Source: an uncultured Clostridia bacterium
Lineage (GTDB): Bacteria > Bacillota > Clostridia > UBA1381 > UMGS1253
Direction: 5' to 3'
NCBI GenBank assembly: GCA_937892135.1
Contig: CALAUK010000039.1
Location: forward strand, 1-28,432
DNA: 28,432 bases
The position numbers and the translations under genes were made by a program. Position 1 is the first letter of the stretch; the number at the start of each line of letters is the position of its first letter. Shown here one piece after another: positions 8,182-15,284 of this stretch. The notes beneath the pieces were generated by a model. The model saw nothing but the letters and a program-made list of their open reading frames with translations, ran no database searches and was not told the DNA's origin.

Positions 8182-8820
8182 TTAAGATTGTCCGCCTTTC
8201 TTAAGATTGGCCTCAATTTTACGTTTTATTCTCTGGAGCGCATTATCAATAGATTTTGCAGTCCTTTTCTGCATTTCGGCAATCTCTATATAGCTTCTGC
8301 CCTGAAGATAAGCCTCTAAAACTTCTCTTTCAAACTCACTTAAATTGCCTAAAATAATCTTTGATGTCTGATTATAATCTTCTTCATTAATAACAACCTG
8401 TTCAGGGTCTGAGACTGCACTGTACGAAATAGAATCAAGAAGTGTTCTTTCCGAATCGTCTGCATAAGTAGGTTTGTTTAAAGAAATATAGTTATTAAGA
8501 GGAATGTGCTTTTGCCTTGTTGCAGTTTTAATAGCCGTCACAATCTGACGGGTTGCACAAAGGTCTGCAAAAGAGGCAAAACTCACCTGCTTTTCAGCTG
8601 AAAAGTCTCTTATTGCCTTAAACAAGCCTATCATACCCTCCTGAATCAGATCATCTTTATCTGCTCCAATAAGAAAGTATGCTCTCACCCTGGCATTGAC
8701 AAGCGCCTTATATCTTTCAAATATTTCGCCCGAAGCAATTTCATCTCCGTTCTGCGCCAAAGCCACTAATTCTTCATCTGCCATCTTCGAATACTGGCTT
8801 TGATTTTCTTTTGTCCCCAT
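8182..8820 (-). CDS. sigH: RNA polymerase sigma-H-type factor
   Basis: Sigma-70 family factor of the SigH/Spo0H group, which in Bacilli and Clostridia directs early sporulation, competence and stationary-phase genes. Its 212 residues match the family. Region 2 carries DKDDLIQEGMIGLFKAIRDF (about 54-73) and a following FASFADLCATRQI helix that recognises the -10 element. Region 4, an HTH near 160-205 (LSEFEREVLEAYLQGRSYIEIAEMQKRTAKSIDNALQRIKRK), recognises the -35. The ATG at 8820 has GGGGTGA 7-9 bases upstream, and a strong sigma-A promoter lies at 8905-8934. The presence of sigH does not prove that the organism sporulates, since non-sporulating Clostridia also keep it. Confidence 0.92.
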   Translation of the reverse strand: MGTKENQSQYSKMADEELVALAQNGDEIASGEIFERYKALVNARVRAYFLIGADKDDLIQEGMIGLFKAIRDFSAEKQVSFASFADLCATRQIVTAIKTATRQKHIPLNNYISLNKPTYADDSERTLLDSISYSAVSDPEQVVINEEDYNQTSKIILGNLSEFEREVLEAYLQGRSYIEIAEMQKRTAKSIDNALQRIKRKIEANLKKGGQS

Positions 8821-8904
8821 AATTTATTCACCCCGCGGAAACTTACAAATAAATCCACACAGAACACAGCAAAAATACCGCGCTTGTATATCATGCATAA
8901 ACTG

Positions 8905-8934
8905 ATTATAACCTATTTTTCGGACGCCTGTCAA
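8905..8934 (-). promoter_or_regulatory. Consensus promoter of sigH
   Basis: Minus-strand TTGACA (8929-8934) and TATAAT (8905-8910) with an 18-base spacer, a perfect match to both sigma-A boxes, about 85 bases before the sigH start. The gap 8821-9131 between sigH and tadA otherwise holds only the tadA promoter; 8940-9070 is T-rich with no gene or clear structure. Confidence 0.85.
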
Positions 8935-9073
8935 GTAATTTATACAAAAATCATTTATTTCGACAGGTTTTTTTTGTAAATATTGCCGTTTTCTTGTGAT
9001 ATTAACATAATTTCATAATGCTTTTTTAGTAGTTTTTCACAATTAGCAAAGATTTTTATCGCTTTTTTCCCTA

Positions 9074-9102
9074 TTGAACTTACATTTTTTTTATGTTAAA
9101 AT
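9074..9102 (+). promoter_or_regulatory. Promoter of tadA
   Basis: TTGAAC (9074-9079) and TAAAAT (9097-9102) are separated by 17 bases and lie 30 bases before the tadA ATG. The -10 overlaps an upstream in-frame ATG at 9093, which argues against that ATG as the start. Confidence 0.7.
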
Positions 9103-9131
9103 ATAAAAAAACGAAGAGCAGGTGGTCTTTT

Positions 9132-9605
9132 ATGGCTTATAATGAAAAATATATGCTTCTTGCGATATCCGAAGCAAAAAAAGCAGAAAAAAAGGGCGAG
9201 TGCCCCATAGGTGCAGTAATTGTTAAAAATGATAAAATCATCTCAAGGGCGCACAATTTAAGAGAAACAAAACAGTGTTCTATTCTTCACGCGGAAATAT
9301 CAGCCATAGAAAAGGCGAATAAAAAGCTTTCGAGCTGGCGTCTTGAAGATTGCGACCTTTATGTTACATTAGAGCCATGCCCCATGTGCAGCGGTGCTAT
9401 AATACAATCAAGAATCAAAAACCTCTATTTTGGAAGCTTCGATAAAAAAGCAGGAGCCGCAGGCTCTGTATGCGACTTGTTTGCCCCCGGACTTTTTAAT
9501 CACGATGTTAAGGTTTTCGGCGGAATAATGAAAGAAACGTGCTCAGAAATGCTGTCGGACTTTTTCAAAAATTTAAGAGAAAACAAAAAGAAAAAGCGGG
9601 ATTAA
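9132..9605 (+). CDS. tadA: tRNA-specific adenosine deaminase
   Basis: Deaminates A34 of tRNA-Arg(ACG) to inosine, allowing it to read CGU, CGC and CGA. At 157 residues it has the usual length. The zinc site and catalytic base are visible: HAE at 53-55 and PCPMC at 82-86, within the cytidine/deoxycytidylate deaminase fold. The segment GECPIGAVIV near 22-31 and the ending with FFKNLRENKK are typical of TadA rather than cytidine or guanine deaminases. The start at 9132 follows AGGTGG by 6 bases. The gene is monocistronic, converges with ribU, and its stop codon lies within the loop of the shared terminator. Confidence 0.94.
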   Translation: MAYNEKYMLLAISEAKKAEKKGECPIGAVIVKNDKIISRAHNLRETKQCSILHAEISAIEKANKKLSSWRLEDCDLYVTLEPCPMCSGAIIQSRIKNLYFGSFDKKAGAAGSVCDLFAPGLFNHDVKVFGGIMKETCSEMLSDFFKNLRENKKKKRD

Positions 9606-9615
9606 TCCCGCTTTT
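9592..9615. terminator. Bidirectional terminator between tadA and ribU
   Basis: A perfect 24-base palindrome with arms AAAAGCGGGA and TCCCGCTTTT around a TTAA centre. The A and T runs at the ends give a U-tract in both directions. The tadA stop TAA (9603-9605) lies in the loop, and the ribU stop begins five bases beyond. Confidence 0.85.
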
Positions 9616-9619
9616 CTAT

Positions 9620-10213
9620 TTACCTTTTTCCTTTAAGAACAGGTGAAAGAGGTTTGTAGATAAAAATTGTTATAATACTTAAAAGTATTCCTCTTGCAAA
9701 AGAAAACGGCAGATTAAACACTAATAAGCCTTTCATAAGAGTGTCTGCCCAGGGGCATATTTTTTCATACATTCCAACTATAACCTCATAGGGCATCATA
9801 GCTTTTGCATAAAACGGATATGTTATATAAACATTTACCAGAAATCCCGCTATGCACATAACAACTGTCGCTATCAAAGCTGCAAAAACAGCATTCTTCT
9901 TTGTTTTCTTTTTAGCGTAGATTATTCCCGCCACAAACACAAAAACGCCTCCGTTTATGAAGTTTGCAAGCTCGCCTACGCCTGCCGTTGCCGTGTTTAT
10001 AAGGCAGATAAGGTTTTTAACAAAACATATTGCTACTCCCCACCATGGGCCTAATGAAAATGCGCCTATAAGAGCGGGCAAATCTCCAAAATCCAAAGTC
10101 AGATACGGCGGCAGAAACGGAAGCGGCAATTTTAAAAACATCAGCACCACCGATATTGCCGAAAGAATCGCACACACAGCAATTTTTCTTACACTAAACT
10201 TATTTCTACTCAT
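9620..10213 (-). CDS. ribU: Riboflavin ECF transporter S component
   Basis: Substrate-binding membrane subunit that captures riboflavin and works with the shared energising module (EcfT, EcfA, EcfA'), which is not in this window. It has 197 residues and about six membrane helices. RibU-like features are the N-terminal VRKIAVCAILSAISVVL helix, the LPPYLTLDFGDLPALIGAF loop (about 37-55), and VKNLICLINTATAGVGELANF (about 66-86). The ATG at 10213 follows GAGGAGG by 6 bases; longer in-frame starts would overlap the riboswitch terminator. Control by an FMN riboswitch directly upstream strongly supports riboflavin as the ligand. Confidence 0.94.
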   Translation of the reverse strand: MSRNKFSVRKIAVCAILSAISVVLMFLKLPLPFLPPYLTLDFGDLPALIGAFSLGPWWGVAICFVKNLICLINTATAGVGELANFINGGVFVFVAGIIYAKKKTKKNAVFAALIATVVMCIAGFLVNVYITYPFYAKAMMPYEVIVGMYEKICPWADTLMKGLLVFNLPFSFARGILLSIITIFIYKPLSPVLKGKR

Positions 10214-10238
10214 AATTTTCCTCCTCAAACAAGGGCAC

Positions 10239-10273
10239 AAAAAAACGCCTGCCACACATAACGGGGCACGCGC
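10239..10273 (-). terminator. ribU: Expression-platform terminator of the ribU riboswitch
   Basis: On the minus strand an 8-bp stem with one G-G mismatch (10266-10273 with 10246-10253) is followed by seven Ts (10239-10245). It lies between the FMN aptamer and the ribosome site, so FMN binding is expected to favour early termination. Confidence 0.8.
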
Positions 10274-10290
10274 AAAAAACAAATAAATTT

Positions 10291-10391
10291 TTTTCATCCG
10301 GACTTTACCGTCGGCTTTGGAATTTCACCAAATCAACACAAAAGTGCTCGCGGGCTGTACCGCCGGTAGGGAATCACACCCTGCCCCAAAA
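10291..10391 (-). promoter_or_regulatory. FMN riboswitch (RFN element)
   Basis: The minus strand carries the conserved RFN blocks in order: GGGGCAGGGTG, then TTCCCTACCGGCGGT, AGCCCGCGAGC, a variable stem with loop ACTTTTGTGT, TTGGTGAAATTCCAAAGCC, GACGGTAAAGTCCGGATGAAA. These match the known six-arm FMN aptamer closely. The first internal loop reads GTGATTCCC instead of the commoner GAAATTCCC. It starts about 15 bases past the promoter -10 box and is followed by its terminator and ribU, so ribU should be shut off at high FMN. Confidence 0.96.
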
Positions 10392-10405
10392 TTTATTACA
10401 AAGCT

Positions 10406-10434
10406 ATTCTATCACTATATATGCAATCTGTCAA
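10406..10434 (-). promoter_or_regulatory. Promoter of ribU
   Basis: Minus-strand TTGACA (10429-10434) and TAGAAT (10406-10411) separated by exactly 17 bases. Transcription would begin just before the FMN aptamer. It lies between the 308-bp inverted-repeat element and the riboswitch. Confidence 0.8.
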
Positions 10435-10448
10435 GATAAAATTACATA

Positions 10449-10756
10449 AAAAGAGACTTGCAAAGGGCGGTACTCCTTAGGGATAGACCGCTCAAAAAAC
10501 ACAATTTTGGCACATAACAGTGTCAAAACTTCTCGCAATCCGAAAGGATTACTCGGCGTTTTTTCGTGTTCTGCACTCAAAATTGAGATTTTTGAGTGCC
10601 TTGCAGTTTTGGGTTAGATAATTTTCGCCTCAGAGAAGACATAAAAAATACAGGCATACTTTCGTATGTCTGTATTTTTTTGCGCACTATTAGCGGAAAT
10701 TAGCAATCCAAAACCGATTTCTCCCTAAGGAGTACCGCCCAAAGCAAGTCTCTTTT
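10449..10756. mobile_element. 308-bp MITE-like element with 35-bp terminal inverted repeats
   Basis: Left end 10449-10483 and right end 10722-10756 are inverted copies identical at 32 of 35 positions; the only differences are a central triplet (AAA against TTT). The ends read AAAAGAGACTTGC and the inner part GGGCGGTACTCCTTAGGGA. No coding region is present. The interior has a chain of hairpins: 10505-10528 (9 bp, one G-T), 10537-10550 (AATCC-GAAA-GGATT), 10573-10599 (10 bp) and 10643-10680 (16 bp). No target duplication is obvious in the flanks. It fills most of the 547-base gap between ribU and porG. It could be a non-autonomous transposon, or a large structured 3' region of the operon that ends at 10761. 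Confidence 0.65.
10643..10680. terminator. Long A/T-flanked hairpin inside the inverted-repeat element
   Basis: Arms 10643-10658 and 10665-10680 pair over 16 bp with one G-T, closed by a further C-G around TTTC (GAAA on the minus strand). A run of As and a run of Ts give a U-tract either way. It is a likely terminator for the oxidoreductase operon coming from the right. A second copy with a compensatory pair change is at 16233-16268. Confidence 0.7.
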
Positions 10757-10760
10757 CTTA

Positions 10761-11294
10761 TTAATAATTATATCCTAAATCGATAACCTTAAGGTTAAAA
10801 TCTACCATCTCCGCTTTTGTCGGAGGCACGCATTTTTTAAGTCCCTCTTTCATACCCTCGTATGAAAGAATGTTTGTTTCCTTAAGCATCTTTCCCATAA
10901 TAATCATATTTGCAAGCTTAGCTGCTTTATTATCAAGCGCCATCTGTGTTGCAGGGATATAATAAACATCAACATCATCTCTTTCTACCTTTCTGTCGAT
11001 AAGAGAGCTGTCTACAAAGATTTTACCGCCGGGAACAACTTCTTTTTCAAACTTATCTAAAGAGGGCTTATTCATAGCGATTAAAACGCTGGGATTTGTT
11101 ATAATCGGAGAGCCGACAGGAGTGTCAGACACGATAACGTGACAGTTAGCAGTTCCGCCTCTCATTTCAGGGCCGTAAGAAGGAAGCCATGAAACTTCTC
11201 TGCCGCTCACAAGACCTGCATAAGCCAAAACTTTTCCCATAAACAAAATACCCTGACCGCCGAAGCCTGCGATTACTATTTCATTTGAAGCCAT
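10761..11294 (-). CDS. 2-oxoacid:ferredoxin oxidoreductase, gamma subunit
   Basis: Gamma subunit of a four-part, CoA-dependent 2-oxoacid:ferredoxin oxidoreductase that oxidatively decarboxylates a 2-oxoacid to acyl-CoA and passes electrons to ferredoxin. It has 177 residues, normal for a separate gamma subunit. It begins IVIAGFGGQGILFMGKVLA (about 5-23), the family GGQG signature, and contains SWLPSYGPEMRGGTANCHVIVS (about 35-56). The ATG shares one base with the stop of the beta gene (TAATG), so it is translated by coupling. It is last in the operon, with the inverted-repeat element starting five bases downstream. The branched-chain (VOR) type is favoured by the alpha subunit, but 2-oxoglutarate or pyruvate cannot be excluded. 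Confidence 0.9.
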   Translation of the reverse strand: MASNEIVIAGFGGQGILFMGKVLAYAGLVSGREVSWLPSYGPEMRGGTANCHVIVSDTPVGSPIITNPSVLIAMNKPSLDKFEKEVVPGGKIFVDSSLIDRKVERDDVDVYYIPATQMALDNKAAKLANMIIMGKMLKETNILSYEGMKEGLKKCVPPTKAEMVDFNLKVIDLGYNY

Positions 11295-12040
11295 TATCTG
11301 TCGCCTCCTTTATCCTTGTAAACTCCAAGAGGATAAACCTCCATCATATTGTCACGAAGCCAGTCAAGCGCCTCAACAGGAGACAAACCCCAGTTAGTAG
11401 GACAAGTTGACAAAACCTCAACAATGGAAAAGCCCTTTCCCGCAATCTGATTTTCAAATGCCTTTTTAATTGCAGCTTTTGCTTTCTTTATATTTTTAAT
11501 ATTATCAACAGCTACACGCTCTGCATAGGTTGTGCCCTCTAATGCTGAAAGCATTTCGCAAACCTTGATAGGATAACCCTGTGTTTCTGTTTTTCTTCCG
11601 TAGGGAGTTGTCTGAGTAACCTGACCTACCAAAGAAGTGGGAGCCATCTGGCCGCCTGTCATACCGTAGATAGCGTTGTTTACGAAAATTACAGTAATAT
11701 TTTCGCTTCTTGTTGCCGCGTGAACAGTCTCCGCAGTACCAATTGCCGCAAGGTCACCGTCACCCTGATAAGTAAATACTACATTGTCAGGATTTGCACG
11801 CTTGATACCTGTTGCAACTGCGGGCGCACGTCCGTGAGCTGCCTGCTGCATATCACATTCAAAATAGTTATATGCAAAAACACTGCAACCAACGGGAGCA
11901 ACACCTATTGTCTTGCCCTCGATTCCAAGCTCATCTATAACCTCAGCAACAAGTCTGTGTATAATACCGTGTGTACAACCGGGGCAATAATGCAAATTCA
12001 CATCGCTTAAAGCGTGCGGTCTTGAAAATACTTTTTTCAT
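11294..12040 (-). CDS. 2-oxoacid:ferredoxin oxidoreductase, beta (TPP-binding) subunit
   Basis: Thiamine-pyrophosphate-binding subunit, 248 residues. The N-terminal YCPGCTHG segment has Cys19 and Cys22, which with later cysteines (including Cys52, in VGCSVF) can hold the proximal 4Fe-4S cluster. The TPP and magnesium motif is QGDGDLAAIG (92-101) with the companion NNAIYGMTGGQ (121-131). The short form without a fused ferredoxin domain is typical of four-subunit enzymes. Start and stop each share one base with the alpha and gamma genes, so the alpha-beta-gamma block is tightly coupled. Confidence 0.93.
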   Translation of the reverse strand: MKKVFSRPHALSDVNLHYCPGCTHGIIHRLVAEVIDELGIEGKTIGVAPVGCSVFAYNYFECDMQQAAHGRAPAVATGIKRANPDNVVFTYQGDGDLAAIGTAETVHAATRSENITVIFVNNAIYGMTGGQMAPTSLVGQVTQTTPYGRKTETQGYPIKVCEMLSALEGTTYAERVAVDNIKNIKKAKAAIKKAFENQIAGKGFSIVEVLSTCPTNWGLSPVEALDWLRDNMMEVYPLGVYKDKGGDR

Positions 12041-13104
12041 TATTTTACACCTCCCGCAATTTCCTTAACCTTTTTGATAATTTCAGCAGGAGAAGGAACC
12101 ATACCGCCTGTTCTTCCATAGAAGTAAACGGGCTTCTTGCCGTTAACTGCAAGACGAACGTCCTCAACCATCTGACCCATACTCATTTCAACACTTAAAA
12201 ATGCCTTTGCTTTGTCTGCAGCCTTTGAAAATACTTCTTCGGGGAAAGGCCATAGTGTTATAGGTCTTATTAAACCTGCCTTTATACCATCTTTTCTAAG
12301 CTCTTCAATAGCATTTTTAGCAATTCTCGCTGTTGTGCCGTATGCAGCAATAATATAGTCTGCATCTTCAGTTTTGTACTCTTCATACATAACTTCATTC
12401 TTGCGCACAACATCGTAGCGCTTTTCACGCTCGATAACCAAATCCTCAAGCTCTTCGGGAGTAATATACAAAGAGTTTACGATATTTCTCTTTCTTTGCA
12501 TCTTTGTTCCGTCAGTTGCCCATGTCTTTTCAGGAACTTCTCTTTTCTTAACATCCTCAAAGCTTATAGGCTCCATCATCTGACCTAACATACCGTCTCC
12601 CATAATCATAACGGGCATACGGTAAATCTCGCCTAAATCAAAAGCAAGAGAAGTCAGGTCAACCATTTCCTGAACAGAGCTCGGCGCTAAAACGATTAAG
12701 TGATAATCGCCGTGACCGCCGCCTTTTGTTGCCTGGAAATAGTCTGACTGAGCAGGCTGAATTCCTCCAAGTCCGGGGCCTCCACGCACAATATTAATAA
12801 TTACGCAAGGCAAATCAGCACCTGCTATGTAGCTGATACCCTCCGATTTTAAGCTTACTCCGGGGCTTGAAGAGCTTGTCATAACTCTTGCGCCCGCTCC
12901 TGCTGCACCATATACCATATTAATTGCAGCAACCTCACTTTCAGCCTGCAAAAACAAGCCGTCTACCTTAGGCATTTTCTTTGCCATATATGCCGCAAGC
13001 TCTGTCTGCGGTGTTATAGGATAGCCGAAGAAAAGTCGGCAACCTGCCTGAATAGCAGCTTCCGCCAAAGCTTCGTTACCTTTCATCAAAACTTTTTCGC
13101 TCAT
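12040..13104 (-). CDS. vorB: 2-oxoacid:ferredoxin oxidoreductase, alpha subunit (VorB-like)
   Basis: Alpha subunit, 354 residues, which completes the active site and binds the substrate. It opens VLMKGNEALAEAAIQAGCRLFFGYPITPQTE (about 5-35), with the family GYPITPQTE motif, and continues with AESEVAAINMVYGAAGAGARVMTSSSSPG. The last part (YIIAAYGTTARIAKNAIEELRKDGIKAGLIRPITLWPFP) is the transketolase C-terminal-like domain. Overall it reads like proteins annotated as 3-methyl-2-oxobutanoate:ferredoxin oxidoreductase VorB, which act on valine-, leucine- and isoleucine-derived 2-oxoacids. Substrate assignment from sequence alone is uncertain. It starts 20 bases after the ferredoxin subunit gene. 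Confidence 0.9.
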   Translation of the reverse strand: MSEKVLMKGNEALAEAAIQAGCRLFFGYPITPQTELAAYMAKKMPKVDGLFLQAESEVAAINMVYGAAGAGARVMTSSSSPGVSLKSEGISYIAGADLPCVIINIVRGGPGLGGIQPAQSDYFQATKGGGHGDYHLIVLAPSSVQEMVDLTSLAFDLGEIYRMPVMIMGDGMLGQMMEPISFEDVKKREVPEKTWATDGTKMQRKRNIVNSLYITPEELEDLVIEREKRYDVVRKNEVMYEEYKTEDADYIIAAYGTTARIAKNAIEELRKDGIKAGLIRPITLWPFPEEVFSKAADKAKAFLSVEMSMGQMVEDVRLAVNGKKPVYFYGRTGGMVPSPAEIIKKVKEIAGGVK

Positions 13105-13124
13105 TTTAACTTGCCTCCCTTTCT

Positions 13125-13334
13125 TTAATCTTTATATACCTCGATTACACAATCGGGGCAGATTGTTGCACAGAATGCGCAACCAATACATTTTTCCGGT
13201 TCTGTAACCTGCGCCGGATAGAAACCTTTTGCATTCATTTTTTCTGTGCTCATAGCCACAATCTGTTTAGGACATACTGTTGTACACAGCTCGCAGCCCT
13301 TACATTTGTCTACATTAAAAACTACTTTTGCCAT
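13125..13334 (-). CDS. 2-oxoacid:ferredoxin oxidoreductase, delta (2x[4Fe-4S]) subunit
   Basis: A 69-residue ferredoxin-like subunit that carries electrons from the catalytic site to external ferredoxin. Two complete CxxCxxCxxxCP motifs are visible, cysteines 11/14/17/21 and 49/52/55/59, each followed by proline, so both 4Fe-4S clusters should form. AGAAAGGG lies 9 bases before the ATG. It is the first of the four subunit genes and comes 71 bases after the P-loop ATPase gene. Having delta before alpha, beta and gamma is a common order in Clostridia. Confidence 0.93.
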   Translation of the reverse strand: MAKVVFNVDKCKGCELCTTVCPKQIVAMSTEKMNAKGFYPAQVTEPEKCIGCAFCATICPDCVIEVYKD

Positions 13335-13405
13335 AGTATCAAGCCCTTTCTGATATATTTAAAATTTATTTTTTATATATTTAATCTCCCAAGAGAGAAA
13401 ATACT

Positions 13406-14074
13406 CTAAAAATCAAGCTTTAAAAACCTTTTTATATACATTTTTTCTTTTGCAGAGCACTTTTCTAAACTAACCTTATCTAAAACCTCTTTTTCTCCGG
13501 TTATATAGCTATACTCTATCTTCACCAGGTCCGACACTTCTTTTACAACACTGTCTCCCCTGTACAAGGTTTTCTCATCTGTTAATTCTGCAATATTTGC
13601 ATTATTAATAAGCTTTGTTATATTAAGCCTTGAGGCTCTTTCGATCTCGTCCATATAGACTAATATATCGTCTTTATTCTGAGTGAGAGGCCTCGAAGTG
13701 TTAATCACAAAATACATCTCATAGCCTTCACGCTCAAAAAACCTCTTGTAAGCGCCTAAAGCAAACGCTCCGTCTTCATCTCCTCCGACATCAAACACAA
13801 TCTGCGCATTCTTTTTTTCAAAAACTGAAAGAACTTCAGGCGGCATCATCTGCATTTCAAGGTTTGAATTTGCAAACAACGGCGCAATTACCTCTACGCC
13901 CTCATTTTCAAGAAAAGTCTTTGCATCAAGGGACCTAAAATATGTGTTAACGATGTCAAGGTCAACAATAATGGTTTTATTGCCTTTTTTTGCAAGGTCG
14001 ATTGCATAGTTTACGGCAATTTCCGTTTTTCCGCTGCCAAAGTGGCCTGTAAAAATATGAATTCTCTTTTCCAC
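13406..14074 (-). CDS. ParA/MinD-like P-loop ATPase heading the oxidoreductase operon
   Basis: Cytosolic nucleotide-binding protein of about 222 residues, related to the ParA/MinD/CobQ group of SIMIBI ATPases. IFTGHFGSGKTEIA holds the P-loop (about 7-20), VDLDIVNTYFRS follows the second strand (about 38-49), and DVGGDEDG (about 98-105) fits the Walker B/switch region, with INNANIAELT near the base-specificity site. I chose GTG at 14074, 10 bases after AGGAAAGG; a TTG nine bases upstream is possible. The gene directly follows a good promoter (14107-14135) and precedes the oxidoreductase genes on the same strand. The function is unknown: a metal- or Fe-S-related maturation role is an inference from context only. 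Confidence 0.8.
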   Translation of the reverse strand: MEKRIHIFTGHFGSGKTEIAVNYAIDLAKKGNKTIIVDLDIVNTYFRSLDAKTFLENEGVEVIAPLFANSNLEMQMMPPEVLSVFEKKNAQIVFDVGGDEDGAFALGAYKRFFEREGYEMYFVINTSRPLTQNKDDILVYMDEIERASRLNITKLINNANIAELTDEKTLYRGDSVVKEVSDLVKIEYSYITGEKEVLDKVSLEKCSAKEKMYIKRFLKLDF

Positions 14075-14106
14075 CGCAATCAAACCTTTCCTAAGCTTAT
14101 TTAAGT

Positions 14107-14135
14107 ATAATAACATATTTTTAAAAAAAGTGCAA
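14107..14135 (-). promoter_or_regulatory. Probable promoter of the ATPase-oxidoreductase operon
   Basis: Minus-strand TTGCAC (14130-14135) and TATTAT (14107-14112) with a 17-base spacer, about 33 bases before the GTG start at 14074. No terminator was found between the LysR gene (stop at 14282) and this point, so some read-through is possible. The 14136-14281 stretch is AT-rich with no gene. Confidence 0.65.
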
Positions 14136-14281
14136 GACTTTTACACGATATCTTTGACTTTTTTTGCGCTTTTACGTCACTTTGACAGCTTCTAAGAACT
14201 TTTTTGGGATTTTCAAAGCAGAAAATAAGAAAAGGGAGTATCTTCTTAGCAGGAAACCTCTCTAAAACGCAACAATTTTCA

Positions 14282-15232
14282 TCAGATTTCTGTTTTAAAT
14301 GTTTCCTGAGCCACATTGATAAGCTCACGCATTGCCTTTGTGCAATACTTATTGTTTCTATGAGCAATATACATTGCTCTGTCACCGATTTCTTCTGCAA
14401 TTTTATATAACACAACATTTTCATGATAACTTCCATATTTAAAAAATGTGTCCGTTATAAAGCATAGACCTATGCCTGAATCTGCAAGAGCGTATGATAT
14501 ATTGAGCTGATCCACACTGAAAACAACCCTCGGCTCTATCTTTCTTTTTTCAAAAATTTTTAAAGCCCTGATATACATATCATTCTCTTCTTTTAACAAT
14601 ATGTATTTTTCATCTTTAAAAACATCAATTGAAACCGGCTCAACACTGTTCAGGTCAACAAAAGGATTACGAATGCTTTCCGGTTTAATCTGATATTTTT
14701 CAAGTCCTTCATTTATTTTGTAATCTTTTGGAACACAGAGATAAATTTTCTCTTCACAAAGCGGATACTTGGTCAATTCACTAATATCATCAAGACTGTC
14801 CACAATAATGTCTATCTCGCCTTTCAGCAACATTTTGGCTAAATTATGCGAGTTTGCCTCCATAAGCCTAATGGATATATTGGGATGCATAACATGAAAT
14901 TCAGTTACAATTTTCGGCAAAATATATGATGAAACATAATTGGCTCCGCCAAGAATAATTTCTCCGCTTTCAAGATTGTAAATATCAGAAAGCTTAATCT
15001 GAAATTCATTTTCAACATTCAAAATTTTTTCTGCAGCAGCAATATATTCTCTTCCAACTTCTGTCAGTTCAAGGCCATGCCCTGTTCTTTCAAATAGCTG
15101 TGCACCAATTTTATTTTCAATATTTTTAATCGCAGCGCTGAGGGAAGGCTGTGATATAAAAAGCTTTTTCGATGCATCAGTAAAACTTTGTTCTTTATAT
15201 AACTCATATACATATCGGCACTTACTAAACAT
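14282..15232 (-). CDS. LysR family transcriptional regulator
   Basis: DNA-binding regulator, 316 residues, normal for LysR. The winged HTH is at the N-terminus (about 3-60), with recognition-helix residues in FTDASKKLFISQPSLSAAIKNIENKIG followed by LFERTGHGLELTEVG. The rest (about 88-300) is the two-lobed ligand-binding domain starting with GEIILGGANYVSSYILPKIV. AGAGGAG lies just before the ATG. It is divergent from the YitT gene with only 113 bases between, and these contain a large palindrome with a promoter on each strand, so it probably controls itself and YitT. The ligand cannot be read from the sequence. Confidence 0.93.
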   Translation of the reverse strand: MFSKCRYVYELYKEQSFTDASKKLFISQPSLSAAIKNIENKIGAQLFERTGHGLELTEVGREYIAAAEKILNVENEFQIKLSDIYNLESGEIILGGANYVSSYILPKIVTEFHVMHPNISIRLMEANSHNLAKMLLKGEIDIIVDSLDDISELTKYPLCEEKIYLCVPKDYKINEGLEKYQIKPESIRNPFVDLNSVEPVSIDVFKDEKYILLKEENDMYIRALKIFEKRKIEPRVVFSVDQLNISYALADSGIGLCFITDTFFKYGSYHENVVLYKIAEEIGDRAMYIAHRNNKYCTKAMRELINVAQETFKTEI

Positions 15233-15284
15233 ATGGCACTCCTCTTTATAGTTTTTTTCTATACTTTTTATTATTTTAAAGTAT

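Noticed and set aside
10449..10756. CRISPR array or tRNA cluster in the hairpin-rich gap
   Set aside because: There are no evenly spaced direct repeats, and none of the hairpins forms a cloverleaf or carries a T-loop sequence.
14101..14436. A minus-strand open frame of about 111 residues overlapping the end of the LysR gene
   Set aside because: It overlaps the LysR coding region in another frame, has no ribosome site and its product looks like random composition. The promoter of the next gene lies inside it.
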